From NCBI GenBank assembly GCA_965204465.1, contig CBDBES010000002.1, positions 1,178,001-1,242,000 on the forward strand: DNA of 64,000 nucleotides. Reading direction: 5' to 3'. Positions 1-8,812 of the stretch are shown here, in pieces. Source of the stretch: CBDBES01 sp965204465. Its GTDB lineage: Bacteria; Spirochaetota; Leptospiria; Turneriellales; CBDBES01. The position numbers and the translations under genes are program-made. Within the stretch, counting starts at the first letter, position 1. The number at the start of each line of letters is the position of its first letter. A model generated the notes under the pieces. The model had not been told where the DNA came from, ran no database searches, and saw only the letters and a program-made list of their open reading frames with translations.

Positions 1-1437
1 TTTTGAAAACTCTATTAGGTCATCTAAAAAAGTTCTTAAATGAAATAATTGGATTTGATCCATGTCAAAAGTAATTATAAATTTATCATTTGCAATTCTG
101 GTGATCAAATAATGTATATTTTCAGCCTCTGGCGAGATAAAATTTTCTTCTATAAATTTTCTCATATTCGTAACCACGGAACGACTCCATATCTGCAAGG
201 TTTTGGGAGAAATTTCATGGATGTTACTTATTTCTAAGGCCAAGCTGGCAAATTCTCTGCCCGATCTGATTTTTTCATCGAGTATCATTTGAAAATAAGG
301 GGATGTATAAAAGTAGGTTTCATTATCGATAGATGCTCTTTCAAAAGATATTTGTAAAACAAGTGATTTCGCAACATTGCCAATTTCTTTTTGCAATTTT
401 ATTTGCGTTGACTCTGGGATTTTATCATTTTTCCTCGGTTCAATATAAAAAGCACCCACCATTTCTTTTTGTGATTTCACTGAAACTGCTATTTCAGATA
501 AGTCTGTGCTGACCAGCATAGAACTATCTTTGGTGGTTAGTCCTTCTAAAATAAGAGGGATTTGAATAGCAGTATTTGAATAAGAAATAAAAATTTTGCC
601 CTGTTTCAGAATATAGGGTTGCCATTTTTCATCCATCCATAAAAAGAAACCTATTTTAGAAAAATTAAATTGATGGTATATTTTGTTCATGAAGAATTTT
701 ATCTGATTTTCAAACATGGAATATTTTCTGGAATAGATATCTTCTTTCTCTTCAAAAAAAAGAAGAATATTTTTCATATCCAGTTGGTCAGTTATATTCT
801 CTGATTCATATTGATTGCTTTTTAAGGTTTCCTCCTGAGGAGATTTATCGTTTTCTTTTAGTTTGATCAACTCATCTTGAGTACATGCATTCTTTTTTTT
901 TCTGTTCCTGAAGGCAAAGAGGGATATTAAAACACCTGATAAAATATAAAAAGAGATAAACAAAAATTGATTTTTCCATCCTTTCTGAAAAAAGAAATCA
1001 ATTGTATCTTTTATAGAGGCTTTTTTGACCCCCCAGAATATGATCTCCTTGCCCAATACATTTTTATATTTTATAAAATTAGAATTTGAACCTAAAAAAG
1101 ATTGCATGTACTCAGGTGCTCTGTTTAAGTTTTTTTTGTAAATATTCATGAAATTTTTATATTCTTCTTTACTGATGCGATCTGAGTCATAGATACTTCC
1201 TTCAAACTGTTGCTTGTCATTTGCAATACTTATGATCTTTACATCTTTATTCATTAAAAAAATATTTTGAAGTTTGATCATGAATTTATGATTTGATTCA
1301 GAATGCAAGGTTATTTCGTCTACCTGATCAAATAATTCCTGGTGAGAGTTTCTATGCTGATAAAAATAGAAACTATTTATGAAAACAAAACCTAAAACGT
1401 TCCATAATAAGATAAAAATTATTCTTTTAAAAAACAT
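1..1437 (-). CDS. Membrane protein with degenerate GGDEF-like domain (C-terminus beyond window)
   Basis: An open frame begins at an ATG at 1437 and runs 479 codons off the left edge without a stop. Residues 3-26 form a hydrophobic first segment and residues 157-176 a second, flanking an extracytoplasmic region of about 130 residues: a two-pass sensor topology. The cytoplasmic part begins with a basic patch (RNRKKK). Its C-terminal half carries a motif like YFYTSPYF followed by a pattern spaced like the start of a GGDEF domain, but with no visible metal-binding or GGDEF signature. I infer a catalytically dead or diverged GGDEF-type module. The family is not identified with certainty, and the missing C-terminus could change the picture. 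The gene is read in the same direction as hisC but is separated from it by about 90 bp. Confidence 0.6.
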   Translation of the reverse strand, partial: MFFKRIIFILLWNVLGFVFINSFYFYQHRNSHQELFDQVDEITLHSESNHKFMIKLQNIFLMNKDVKIISIANDKQQFEGSIYDSDRISKEEYKNFMNIYKKNLNRAPEYMQSFLGSNSNFIKYKNVLGKEIIFWGVKKASIKDTIDFFFQKGWKNQFLFISFYILSGVLISLFAFRNRKKKNACTQDELIKLKENDKSPQEETLKSNQYESENITDQLDMKNILLFFEEKEDIYSRKYSMFENQIKFFMNKIYHQFNFSKIGFFLWMDEKWQPYILKQGKIFISYSNTAIQIPLILEGLTTKDSSMLVSTDLSEIAVSVKSQKEMVGAFYIEPRKNDKIPESTQIKLQKEIGNVAKSLVLQISFERASIDNETYFYTSPYFQMILDEKIRSGREFASLALEISNIHEISPKTLQIWSRSVVTNMRKFIEENFISPEAENIHYLITRIANDKFIITFDMDQIQLFHLRTFLDDLIEFSK

Positions 1438-1525
1438 TGACCCTATTGTTACTATCGATCAGAATGAAGCGAACAAGATCAAAAAAAATATTTTGGTTCT
1501 TTTTTATTTTTTCACTTGTGAAGGA

Positions 1526-2632
1526 TCATCTGACTCTAAGAGGATGATCCATTAGGGCGTTGATCAGAGTTTTATTTTCGTTTGGTGTTCCAATGGTGAT
1601 CCTTAGATATTCAGAAATAGCCGAATCCTTAAAATATCTTACCAGTATATTTTTTTCTTTTAGTTTTTTATACACGTCCTCTGCTTTTTCAGTAACAGGC
1701 TTTACCAATAAAAAATTTGTGCTTGAATCGATCAACTCATACCCCATGTCGGATAGAATTTTCATTAATTTTTTTCTTTCTTGTATTATGATAGAAATTT
1801 TTTCAGAATAATATTCTACATCATCCATAGCCGCTATAGAGGTTCGGATGGCAATTCTATCTTGGTTATAAGAATCTTTAATACTATAGAGGGCCTTCAT
1901 GATCATTTTATTCTTTGAAATAGCATAGCCTACCCTCATACCAGCGAGTCCATAGCTCTTAGAGAAAGTTTTTAATACGATCACATTCTGCTGTCTTTTC
2001 CATTTTTCTAAAAAAGAAGCTTTTTCTTTTCGTGCATGAAAATCAATATATGCCTCATCCAGTACCCATAACTTTTTAGACTTGGACAATATATCCTCTA
2101 AAGGGTCCAATTCCGTATATTCTCCTGTGATGGCATTTGGATTTGCCAGGAAAACAACTTTAGCATCTGTATCCTCCAGAGCGTCCAGATCAATGCAAAA
2201 AGGAGAGCCGTTTTTTGTTTTGGCTTTGGCTTTTATTGGTATACCCCCCCCTATTTTTATCAACACTTCATACAATGTATAGGTTACCTCAGAAAAAGTA
2301 GCCATGTCGCCTTGTTCCAGAAAAGCTCTGCAGATCAAAGAAATGGCTTCATCGGATCCATTCGTAACTAATATTTCTTCAGGATCAACCCTGTATTTTA
2401 GAGCCAGAGTTTTTCTTAGAGGTTCAGAAAAAGGATGCGGATATTTTCGCAATATAGAATAATCGGATGCAATTCTATTCAATTCTTTGCGTACATTCGG
2501 GGAAGGCGGGAAAGGAAATTCATTTGTATTTAATTTAATCAAATTCTTAGAGTCTGACTGTTCACCAGGTGTATATGGTATTAGATATTTTATAGCTTTA
2601 TTTCTGAAATCAGGAATATCTATTGGTTGCAT
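1526..2632 (-). CDS. hisC: Histidinol-phosphate aminotransferase
   Basis: Fold-type I PLP aminotransferase of 368 residues that converts imidazole-acetol phosphate and glutamate to L-histidinol phosphate in histidine biosynthesis. Visible are LNTNEFPFPPSP near residue 34, NGSDEAI at 91-97, NPNAITG at 164-170, DEAYIDF at 192-198 and the PLP-lysine motif FSKSYGLAGMRVGY with Lys225. Length is normal for HisC. The ATG at 2632 follows the stop of the upstream DUF1285-like gene by only 3 bp, so the two are co-transcribed. The other his genes seen (hisB, hisH) lie divergently across the 3.1-3.3 kb gap. Codons 129-131 (three Gly) contain an unbroken run of eight G on the coding strand (2244-2251), a possible slippage site. 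Confidence 0.95.
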   Translation of the reverse strand: MQPIDIPDFRNKAIKYLIPYTPGEQSDSKNLIKLNTNEFPFPPSPNVRKELNRIASDYSILRKYPHPFSEPLRKTLALKYRVDPEEILVTNGSDEAISLICRAFLEQGDMATFSEVTYTLYEVLIKIGGGIPIKAKAKTKNGSPFCIDLDALEDTDAKVVFLANPNAITGEYTELDPLEDILSKSKKLWVLDEAYIDFHARKEKASFLEKWKRQQNVIVLKTFSKSYGLAGMRVGYAISKNKMIMKALYSIKDSYNQDRIAIRTSIAAMDDVEYYSEKISIIIQERKKLMKILSDMGYELIDSSTNFLLVKPVTEKAEDVYKKLKEKNILVRYFKDSAISEYLRITIGTPNENKTLINALMDHPLRVR

Positions 2633-2635
2633 TTT

Positions 2636-3100
2636 TTAACTCCATTGAATATTATCTAAAATGGGTATCTTTTTATCGCCCCAGAAAAAATTCTCTTTGG
2701 ATTCTTTCAGCATATCTGAAAATTTTTCAGAAGTTCTTAGATCAAAAACAGCGTAAGCATTTAATTCTGTCAAGTTTAAATAAAGAAGCATTTCTTTGCT
2801 TAGTACAATACTTGCTTTTGATTTCTGCACAAAATTTCCATTTTCGAGTATAAATCTGCCTGAACTTATATCCGTTACAAAAAGTAAAGGGCCATTTATC
2901 TTAATATATGCCTTTTCACTAAATTGACCGAACTGATTAAAAATATAAATTCCTTTTTTATCTCTATGAAGATTACATTTAAAGTAATGTAGGATTTTCT
3001 TATTCTTTATTCTTATATTTTTAGCATACCAGTTCCCATCTGGTTCAATTCGTATGTCTGTAAATTCTTCTCTGGGAAGGGGTAAATGAAATTCATCCAT
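2636..3100 (-). CDS. DUF1285-like conserved protein
   Basis: A 154-residue cytoplasmic protein without signal peptide or membrane segment. The N-terminus resembles DUF1285 proteins: a short PLPREEFTDIRI lead followed by EPDGNWYAKN and a two-barrel-like run of beta-strand sequence (GIYIFNQFG, AYIKINGPLLFVTDI). The function of that family is not known to me. It is the promoter-proximal gene of a two-gene unit with hisC (3-bp gap) and faces hisB divergently. Family assignment rests on memory of the pattern only, so it is moderate. Confidence 0.6.
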   Translation of the reverse strand: MDEFHLPLPREEFTDIRIEPDGNWYAKNIRIKNKKILHYFKCNLHRDKKGIYIFNQFGQFSEKAYIKINGPLLFVTDISSGRFILENGNFVQKSKASIVLSKEMLLYLNLTELNAYAVFDLRTSEKFSDMLKESKENFFWGDKKIPILDNIQWS

Positions 3101-3180
3101 ATTGTCCTGTTTTTTACCTCTACTTTAATAAAAAGCATTTTAGTATATTTATTCATTAGAATCACAACCGTATTTTTTAA

Positions 3181-3225
3181 AATTAAAATTTCAATGCTAT
3201 ACTATTTTTAATTATAATTTCAATG
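3181..3225. promoter_or_regulatory. Pair of 16-bp direct repeats between divergent his genes
   Basis: The copies AATTAAAATTTCAATG (3181-3196) and AATTATAATTTCAATG (3210-3225) match at 15 of 16 positions and are spaced 29 bp start to start. They lie in the 232-bp divergent gap between the DUF1285-hisC unit and hisB-hisH, where a shared operator would be expected. A TTGACG at 3290-3295 could be a -35 for hisB, but no well-spaced -10 was seen. That the repeats bind a regulator is inference. Confidence 0.35.
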
Positions 3226-3332
3226 TTTTCTATTCTCTTGTCAAGTTCAATTAGTAATGATGATAATTAGATTAAAATAGTAAAAATTCTTGACGTTCTT
3301 GATCCAACTTCTTTTTTACTCTTTTATAGATC

Positions 3333-3932
3333 ATGAAAAGAATAGCAACCATTAAAAGAAAGACGAAAGAAACAGATATCCATTTAGATGTGGATCTGGA
3401 TGGAAAAGGAGATATCAAAGGAAATATTCCCATTCCTTTTTTTGAACATATGTTATCTCATTTGGCGAAATATAGTCTCATTGATATTCATTTGAATTTA
3501 AAAGGAGACATTGAAATTGATTGCCACCACAGTGTGGAAGATACGGCCATTTCTTTGGGGAAAGCGATCACCAAATCACTGGGTAATAAAACAGGTATAT
3601 TCAGATTTGGCAATTTTACATTGCCCATGGATGAAGTGCTTACCAGTGTAACCATTGATCTTTCTGGAAGACCTTACTTTAAATACAATGGCCCTGATCT
3701 GATAGAGATGGGCAAATTTGGTATTTATGATTCAGAATTAACTCTTGAATTTCTGCAAAAGTTTTCTATCCACACTTCAATGAATCTACATGTAAATGTT
3801 CAATACGGTAGCAACCGGCATCATATTCATGAATCTATTTTTAAATGTCTGGGGTTTTCACTCAGACAGGCTATTTCTATAGACAATGCCCGTAAAAACG
3901 AAATACCTTCTACGAAAGGGACTCTATCTTAA
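3333..3932 (+). CDS. hisB: Imidazoleglycerol-phosphate dehydratase
   Basis: A monofunctional HisB of 199 residues that dehydrates imidazole glycerol phosphate to imidazole acetol phosphate in the histidine pathway. The two manganese-binding signatures are visible: CHHSVEDTAISLG in the N-terminal half and RHHIHESIFKCLGFSLRQA near the C-terminus, plus the FFEHML motif near residue 36. No histidinol-phosphatase domain is fused. The start lies at the end of a TATAGATC run with no Shine-Dalgarno site. hisH follows after 34 bp, so the two probably form one unit. The ring is expected to assemble as a 24-mer as in the family. Confidence 0.95.
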   Translation: MKRIATIKRKTKETDIHLDVDLDGKGDIKGNIPIPFFEHMLSHLAKYSLIDIHLNLKGDIEIDCHHSVEDTAISLGKAITKSLGNKTGIFRFGNFTLPMDEVLTSVTIDLSGRPYFKYNGPDLIEMGKFGIYDSELTLEFLQKFSIHTSMNLHVNVQYGSNRHHIHESIFKCLGFSLRQAISIDNARKNEIPSTKGTLS

Positions 3933-3966
3933 ATTATAGATTCTTTTAAAAATAAAGAAATAAAAA

Positions 3967-4590
3967 ATGAAAAAATACGTCATAGAGTTGGATTTTGGCA
4001 TGGGAAATATTCGCTCTTTACAGAAAGCATTTGAATTTTTAGGACAGCCAGTAGAGATCACTTCAGACCATAAAAAGATCCAAAAGGCAGACGCGATTTT
4101 ACTACCAGGCGATGGTGCATTTGGAAAAGCAATCTCTGAAATCAAAAAAAGAGATATCTTTAAAGAGATCATTGAATTTCATGCAAGAGGAAAACCAATC
4201 CTGGGTATTTGTATTGGCTTTCAGATATTATTTTCTTATTCTGAGGAATTTGGTCATCATAATGGTTTTGGTTTTTTAAAAGGAAAGGTTGAAAAACTAA
4301 ATACCACCCCCCCCCTACCTGTTCCTCATATTGGTTGGTCTACCACACAGTTTATTAAAGATTCTGCTTTACTAAAAGATATACCCAATAATGCCTATTT
4401 TTATTATGTGCATAGTTACTGCATGAAAGAAAAAATACCAGAAACAACGGCTATATGTAATTATGGAGAAAATTTTGTTTCTATCATAGAAAAAGGGAAT
4501 TTATTTGGGGTACAGTTTCATCCTGAAAAATCTCAAAAGCCAGGACTGCAATTGCTTAAAAATTTTTTGAATATAATTGAACATTGTTAA
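3967..4590 (+). CDS. hisH: Imidazole glycerol phosphate synthase, glutaminase subunit
   Basis: Class I glutamine amidotransferase of 207 residues that supplies ammonia to HisF during imidazole ring closure. The catalytic triad is visible: the nucleophile Cys82 in LGICIGFQ, and His185 and Glu187 in GVQFHPEKSQKPG. LPGDGAFG near residue 46 is the usual HisH oxyanion-region motif. hisF is not in the window, so the partner must be encoded elsewhere. A run of nine C (4307-4315) encodes Pro-Pro within NTTPPLPVPHIGW and would frameshift the protein if its length changed. Confidence 0.94.
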   Translation: MKKYVIELDFGMGNIRSLQKAFEFLGQPVEITSDHKKIQKADAILLPGDGAFGKAISEIKKRDIFKEIIEFHARGKPILGICIGFQILFSYSEEFGHHNGFGFLKGKVEKLNTTPPLPVPHIGWSTTQFIKDSALLKDIPNNAYFYYVHSYCMKEKIPETTAICNYGENFVSIIEKGNLFGVQFHPEKSQKPGLQLLKNFLNIIEHC

Positions 4591-4729
4591 AATACTTTGG
4601 GAATGATCAGTAAGCTCCATTATTTGATTTCATTAAGAATGCTAAAGATCAATAGAGTAGAAACATGGTAAAAAATGGAATGCCATTCTACTTAATAAGT
4701 GGAGCAAACATGTAGAATAGAAAAAAAAC

Positions 4730-6505
4730 ATGAAAATCTTAAAATTACATCTTCGTGAAATATTGATAGAAAGTATTCATAAATTACTAAAAGATAAGCA
4801 TGCAGCATCTACAGAGGATACATTTTCTCTGGAATATCCTCCCTATATAAAATTTGGTCATTTTTCAAGCAATGCTGCCATGCTTTTGGCTAAAAAGTTA
4901 GGAAAAAACCCTAAAGAGATTGCTTCTGAAATAAAAAGTATTCTTGAAGAAAATACATTTATTTCCAGGAATATTCAAAAAATAGAAATTGCGGGGCCTG
5001 GTTTTCTGAATTTTTATCTATCCCCCTCATCTTTTGATTTCTTTTTTGATGAAAAATTTTCTGTGAATAGCTGGATCAAAAACTGCTTTCCTGCTAAAAA
5101 AGATGTTAAAATTCACTTTGAATTTGTATCTGCAAATCCGACAGGTCCTTTGAATATTGTATCTGCAAGGGCAGCCTCCGTAGGGGATTCTATATGTCGT
5201 CTATTAAAGCGTACGGGACATTCCGTATGGAAAGAATATTATGTGAATGATCATGGAAATCAGATCAAGTTGTTGGGCAGATCCATTGCAATACGCTATT
5301 TGGAAAGTAAAGGATTCAATATACCCTTAGAGGAAAATATCTATCAGGGAGATTATATTAAAGATGTGCTTCAAAAGATACTGAATTCCTCGAATGACCC
5401 GGTAGAAATTTTGGAACATTTACCTAAACCAAATGCAATAGAAGAATGGATTGAACAGGCAGGTGATTTTTTTAAAGATCATGCGGTTAAAATTCTACTA
5501 GAGGAGCATAAAAAAGGGCTTCAAAAATTTAGAGTAGAATTTGACAATTTTTTTTCGGAGAAAACATTGCATGATACAAATAAATTAGAAGAAACTCTTT
5601 CACTCCTTAAAGATAAAGATATGGTTTATCAGAAAGAAGGCGCTTTGTTTTTCAAGAGTACTCTATTCCATGATGATAAAGACAGGGTTTTAAAAAAAGC
5701 AGATGGACTGCCTACTTATCTTTTGGCAGATATTGCCTATCATAGAGAAAAATTTTTAAAGAAATTTACATTATTGTATAATATATGGGGACCTGACCAT
5801 CACGGTTATATAAAACGCTTGCAAGGAAGCATGAAAGCGCTTGGTTTTATTAAGGATGACGATGTAAATAAATTGAAGATACTTATTATACAACAAGTAA
5901 ACCTGATTCAAAAAGGTAAGACCTTGGTGATGAGCAAAAGACTGGGTAAGTTTTATGCAATGGATGATCTTATACAAAAGATTCCTGTTGATGTAAGCCG
6001 CTATTTCTTTGTTACCAGGTCTCAAAGTCAGCACCTTGACTTTGATTTAGATTTAGCCATGGACATGAGCACCCAGAATCCAGTATATTATATTCAATAT
6101 GCTCATGCGCGTATTCATTCTATCTTTAAAAAAACAGGTATACCTATAGAAGATCACCTAAAAATTTCTTATGCCGATGTGAAGGATTGGATATTTAAGT
6201 CAGAAAGAGAAGTTCTGATGAATCATATTCTAAAGTTTACAGATGAGCTTTTTGAAATTTCCTCTGGTTTAGAAATACATAGACTTAGCAATTATCTTTA
6301 TGAGCTTTCTTTTTATTTTACTAAATATTATCATCATAAAGATAATAAAATAGTTTCCCTCCTGACTGATAATAATACAATATCTAAAGAAAGTTTTAGA
6401 GAAAATATAGAAGCAAAATTTCTTTTATATATTTGCAAACTAACCGCGCAGGTTTTAAAAGAAGGTTTGTTTTTATTGGGAATTCAAGCACCAACTGAAA
6501 TGTGA
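4730..6505 (+). CDS. argS: Arginyl-tRNA synthetase
   Basis: Class I aminoacyl-tRNA synthetase of 591 residues charging tRNA-Arg. The N-terminal domain carries GPGFLNFYLS near residue 89. The catalytic domain has SANPTGPL, but where HVGH or HIGH is usual this protein reads NIVS (142-145). The second signature, VMSKRLGKF with Met401-Ser-Lys-Arg, is normal. The C-terminal DALR anticodon-binding domain starts near QYAHARIHSI. Length is normal. There is no clear Shine-Dalgarno site. manA follows after 13 bp, in the same direction. The HIGH deviation is noted separately; overall identity is not in doubt. Confidence 0.93.
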   Translation: MKILKLHLREILIESIHKLLKDKHAASTEDTFSLEYPPYIKFGHFSSNAAMLLAKKLGKNPKEIASEIKSILEENTFISRNIQKIEIAGPGFLNFYLSPSSFDFFFDEKFSVNSWIKNCFPAKKDVKIHFEFVSANPTGPLNIVSARAASVGDSICRLLKRTGHSVWKEYYVNDHGNQIKLLGRSIAIRYLESKGFNIPLEENIYQGDYIKDVLQKILNSSNDPVEILEHLPKPNAIEEWIEQAGDFFKDHAVKILLEEHKKGLQKFRVEFDNFFSEKTLHDTNKLEETLSLLKDKDMVYQKEGALFFKSTLFHDDKDRVLKKADGLPTYLLADIAYHREKFLKKFTLLYNIWGPDHHGYIKRLQGSMKALGFIKDDDVNKLKILIIQQVNLIQKGKTLVMSKRLGKFYAMDDLIQKIPVDVSRYFFVTRSQSQHLDFDLDLAMDMSTQNPVYYIQYAHARIHSIFKKTGIPIEDHLKISYADVKDWIFKSEREVLMNHILKFTDELFEISSGLEIHRLSNYLYELSFYFTKYYHHKDNKIVSLLTDNNTISKESFRENIEAKFLLYICKLTAQVLKEGLFLLGIQAPTEM

Positions 6506-6518
6506 AAAAAGAATATAA

Positions 6519-7493
6519 ATGGAAAGCTGCATAAAAATAAAACCTTTTTTTATTTCAAAACCATGGGGGGGGGATCATCTGAGGATTGTCGCTAAAAGAA
6601 GATCGGAATCCAATGAAATTGCATTACAAGACATAGGAGAAATGATCCTTTTATCTACTATAGATCAATTTCCTACTTATATTGAAACAGGATCCTATGC
6701 AGGTAAAAAATTTCAGGAATACTGGGAAGAGGAAGGAAGGTTAATATACCAAAGATATACGGACGAGGAAACGACAGGATTATTTCCCTTTCTTTTAAAA
6801 GTATTGTCCACAAATGAACCTCTATCTATTCAGGTGCATCCTTCTAAAGAAGACCTTAAAAATAATTTTAATATAGATGATAATGGCAAATTTGAAAGCT
6901 GGATCATTCTGAAAGCGGATGAAGAAGCAACGATATATTTAGGGCTTAAAAAAGAATATGGTCTTAAAGACTTGGGGGCATTGAATCAAAATAAAAACCT
7001 TCTTTCTTTATTCAATACTTATTATCCAAAACAGGGTGATATTTATAAATTAGAGCCAGGTTTGATCCATGGAACAAAGGGGAAGTTATTATTCTTTGAG
7101 ATACAAGAGCCATCTGACCATACCTTTAGAATATACGATTTTAATAGAAAACGAGATCTGCATATTGAAGAAGCACTTAAAGTAGTAAAAAATAATTCTC
7201 CCCAGGTTCATGATTGGACAACAAGTTTATCTTGCCCTGCATTCAATGTAAATATTAAGAAAGCAGTTCACCAGAAAATATATAAAACGGAGAAACCATT
7301 TTGTGTTTTTAATTATTTTGGTCCTCCCGGAAAAATATTGGGTGATTTTGGGGAGTGGGAAATCGAATGGGGGGATACATTTCTTTGCTGGTCTGAAACA
7401 GACTTTAAATTCGAAGAATCCACTTCCATTCCCTCTTCAGAATTGCCATTAACAAAATTAAACGAAGCCCTCTTTTTCTTATCATCCGTATGA
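6519..7493 (+). CDS. manA: Mannose-6-phosphate isomerase, class I
   Basis: Zinc-dependent cupin-type isomerase of 324 residues interconverting fructose-6-phosphate and mannose-6-phosphate, feeding GDP-mannose and surface sugar synthesis. Visible motifs are KPWGGDHLR near the N-terminus, LSIQVHPS (zinc ligands Gln and His), EPGLIHGT (His) and EIQEPSDHTFRIYDF. Length is that of the short bacterial class I enzymes. It sits 13 bp after argS. Nine G in a row (6565-6573) encode Trp-Gly-Gly-Asp, and a shorter G6 run occurs near 7359. Its last 181 bp overlap the 3' end of the convergent gene ending at 7313. Confidence 0.93.
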   Translation: MESCIKIKPFFISKPWGGDHLRIVAKRRSESNEIALQDIGEMILLSTIDQFPTYIETGSYAGKKFQEYWEEEGRLIYQRYTDEETTGLFPFLLKVLSTNEPLSIQVHPSKEDLKNNFNIDDNGKFESWIILKADEEATIYLGLKKEYGLKDLGALNQNKNLLSLFNTYYPKQGDIYKLEPGLIHGTKGKLLFFEIQEPSDHTFRIYDFNRKRDLHIEEALKVVKNNSPQVHDWTTSLSCPAFNVNIKKAVHQKIYKTEKPFCVFNYFGPPGKILGDFGEWEIEWGDTFLCWSETDFKFEESTSIPSSELPLTKLNEALFFLSSV

Positions 7494-8494
7494 TCCAAAA
7501 ATTGGTCCAACCATTTTAAGGAGAGCTCTCTCATTTCTAAATCAATCAGACTGGATGTATAAATTTGATTCATAGAAAAAGTCTTCTCTAGGTCGCCAGA
7601 AGCTACTTTGTCCATTATTTGGGAATAAATTCTCCTGGGATCATTTAGATAATATGTGTTATCTCTTCTAAAATTATAAGAATGATCTTCAAAAATATCT
7701 TCTTTAAAAGACCCATTCAGATGCTTACCCGATATTTTTTGATAGTTCATACAATATAGAAAGTGCTTTATAAATAAAATATATTCATAAGGGCTTAGCA
7801 AAAGATTGCAGAATTCCTTCACGGAAGATATTATGTCATCAAAAAGACAACCCTTTTCAAAATCCTTGATCACAGAAACATAAATACTTTTTTTTTGGCG
7901 CGCGGATATGATCATCTTAAAAGCACGATCACGTATAGAGTGTATCTTAGATAAACTTCCTTGTAAGCATCCTATGTCCTGATCAATCACAATATAATTT
8001 AATTTATCATTTAACATCTTTTCTAAGGCAGAAATAGAATGAATAAGGGTGATACGATAACCATATAATCTGAATATGCTGCTTAGCAATTTAGAAATAT
8101 ATCCCGGTAAAAAAGCCAAACCAACTTGCCCTGAGGAGAAAGTAGAACGACAATAGATCAATTCTGAAAACCGGATCAGGAATTGTTTCCAATCTAAAAA
8201 AGAAGCAATCCCATTCTGAAAAAGAAAATCTCTTACGTCTGATTGGATAGGGTCAGAAGATACTACTAAAATATTACCATGAATATCTTTTAAAAAATTC
8301 TCTTCCCCTTTTTTTACAAAAAAGAAATCTATTTTCTTTTCTAATTTTTTAGCCAAAAAATCCAGATAGGGCACTACTTTATGATTTTCTTCATTTGGAC
8401 CATATAATACTACTTTGGAAAAAAGGGGATGACCATTTTTAGAGATCAAAAGATCATGTTTTTCCTGATCTGCATAGTAATCTTTATCCATCAT
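7313..8494 (-). CDS. Unknown protein with a response-regulator-like segment, overlapping manA
   Basis: A 393-residue frame that I do not recognise. There is no signal peptide and there are no clear membrane spans. Residues about 125-200 (LLSSIFRLYGYRITLIHS... YIVIDQDIG) resemble the alpha-beta pattern of a receiver domain with a single acidic DQD in the phospho-acceptor position, but the conserved acidic pair and Lys are not evident. The start overlaps the end of gatC by 11 bp, so it is in a malic enzyme-gatC operon. The last 60 codons are antisense to manA and are Ser/Pro-rich, unlike the rest, suggesting the ancestral stop was lost and the frame read through into manA. Confidence 0.55.
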   Translation of the reverse strand: MMDKDYYADQEKHDLLISKNGHPLFSKVVLYGPNEENHKVVPYLDFLAKKLEKKIDFFFVKKGEENFLKDIHGNILVVSSDPIQSDVRDFLFQNGIASFLDWKQFLIRFSELIYCRSTFSSGQVGLAFLPGYISKLLSSIFRLYGYRITLIHSISALEKMLNDKLNYIVIDQDIGCLQGSLSKIHSIRDRAFKMIISARQKKSIYVSVIKDFEKGCLFDDIISSVKEFCNLLLSPYEYILFIKHFLYCMNYQKISGKHLNGSFKEDIFEDHSYNFRRDNTYYLNDPRRIYSQIMDKVASGDLEKTFSMNQIYTSSLIDLEMRELSLKWLDQFLDHTDDKKKRASFNFVNGNSEEGMEVDSSNLKSVSDQQRNVSPHSISHSPKSPNIFPGGPK

Positions 8495-8804
8495 GTTCTA
8501 TAACACGGGGAACCACGAAATAACCGGCTGTAAATTTAGGCGCTACTTTCTTTATCGTTTCTATATTCAAAGAGTCCTTTGGTTCATCTTTTCTGAGGGT
8601 TTGAGAATACTTCATGATATGTTTCATCTGTGGAATATTATCCGTATTTACTTCATCAATGGCTTTGACAAAGTTTAGTATTTGATTAAAATCTTTGGTT
8701 AATTTATCTAATTCAACTCCATGCAGATTAATTTTGCTCAATTTAGCGATCTTCTGCACTTCATTAGCATCTACTTTTTTACTTTTTTTTTCTTCCCCTG
8801 CCAT
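8484..8804 (-). CDS. gatC: Asp/Glu-tRNA(Asn/Gln) amidotransferase subunit C
   Basis: GatC of about 106 residues, the small belt subunit that stabilises GatA-GatB in transamidation of misacylated Glu-tRNA-Gln and Asp-tRNA-Asn. The family pattern is clear: VQKIAKLSKINL near the N-terminus, ELDKLTKDFNQILNFVKAIDEV, and the C-terminal LRKDEPKDSL, with VAPKFTAGYFVVPRVIE at the end. ATG at 8804 was preferred to a TTG at 8810. The gene starts 8 bp after the malic enzyme stop and overlaps the next gene by 11 bp. gatA and gatB are not present here. Confidence 0.92.
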   Translation of the reverse strand: MAGEEKKSKKVDANEVQKIAKLSKINLHGVELDKLTKDFNQILNFVKAIDEVNTDNIPQMKHIMKYSQTLRKDEPKDSLNIETIKKVAPKFTAGYFVVPRVIEHDG

Positions 8805-8812
8805 GATCAATT

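Noticed and set aside
4677..4692. GGAATGCCATTC stem before argS as a regulator site
   Set aside because: Short, and only loosely repeated near 63553; likely chance.
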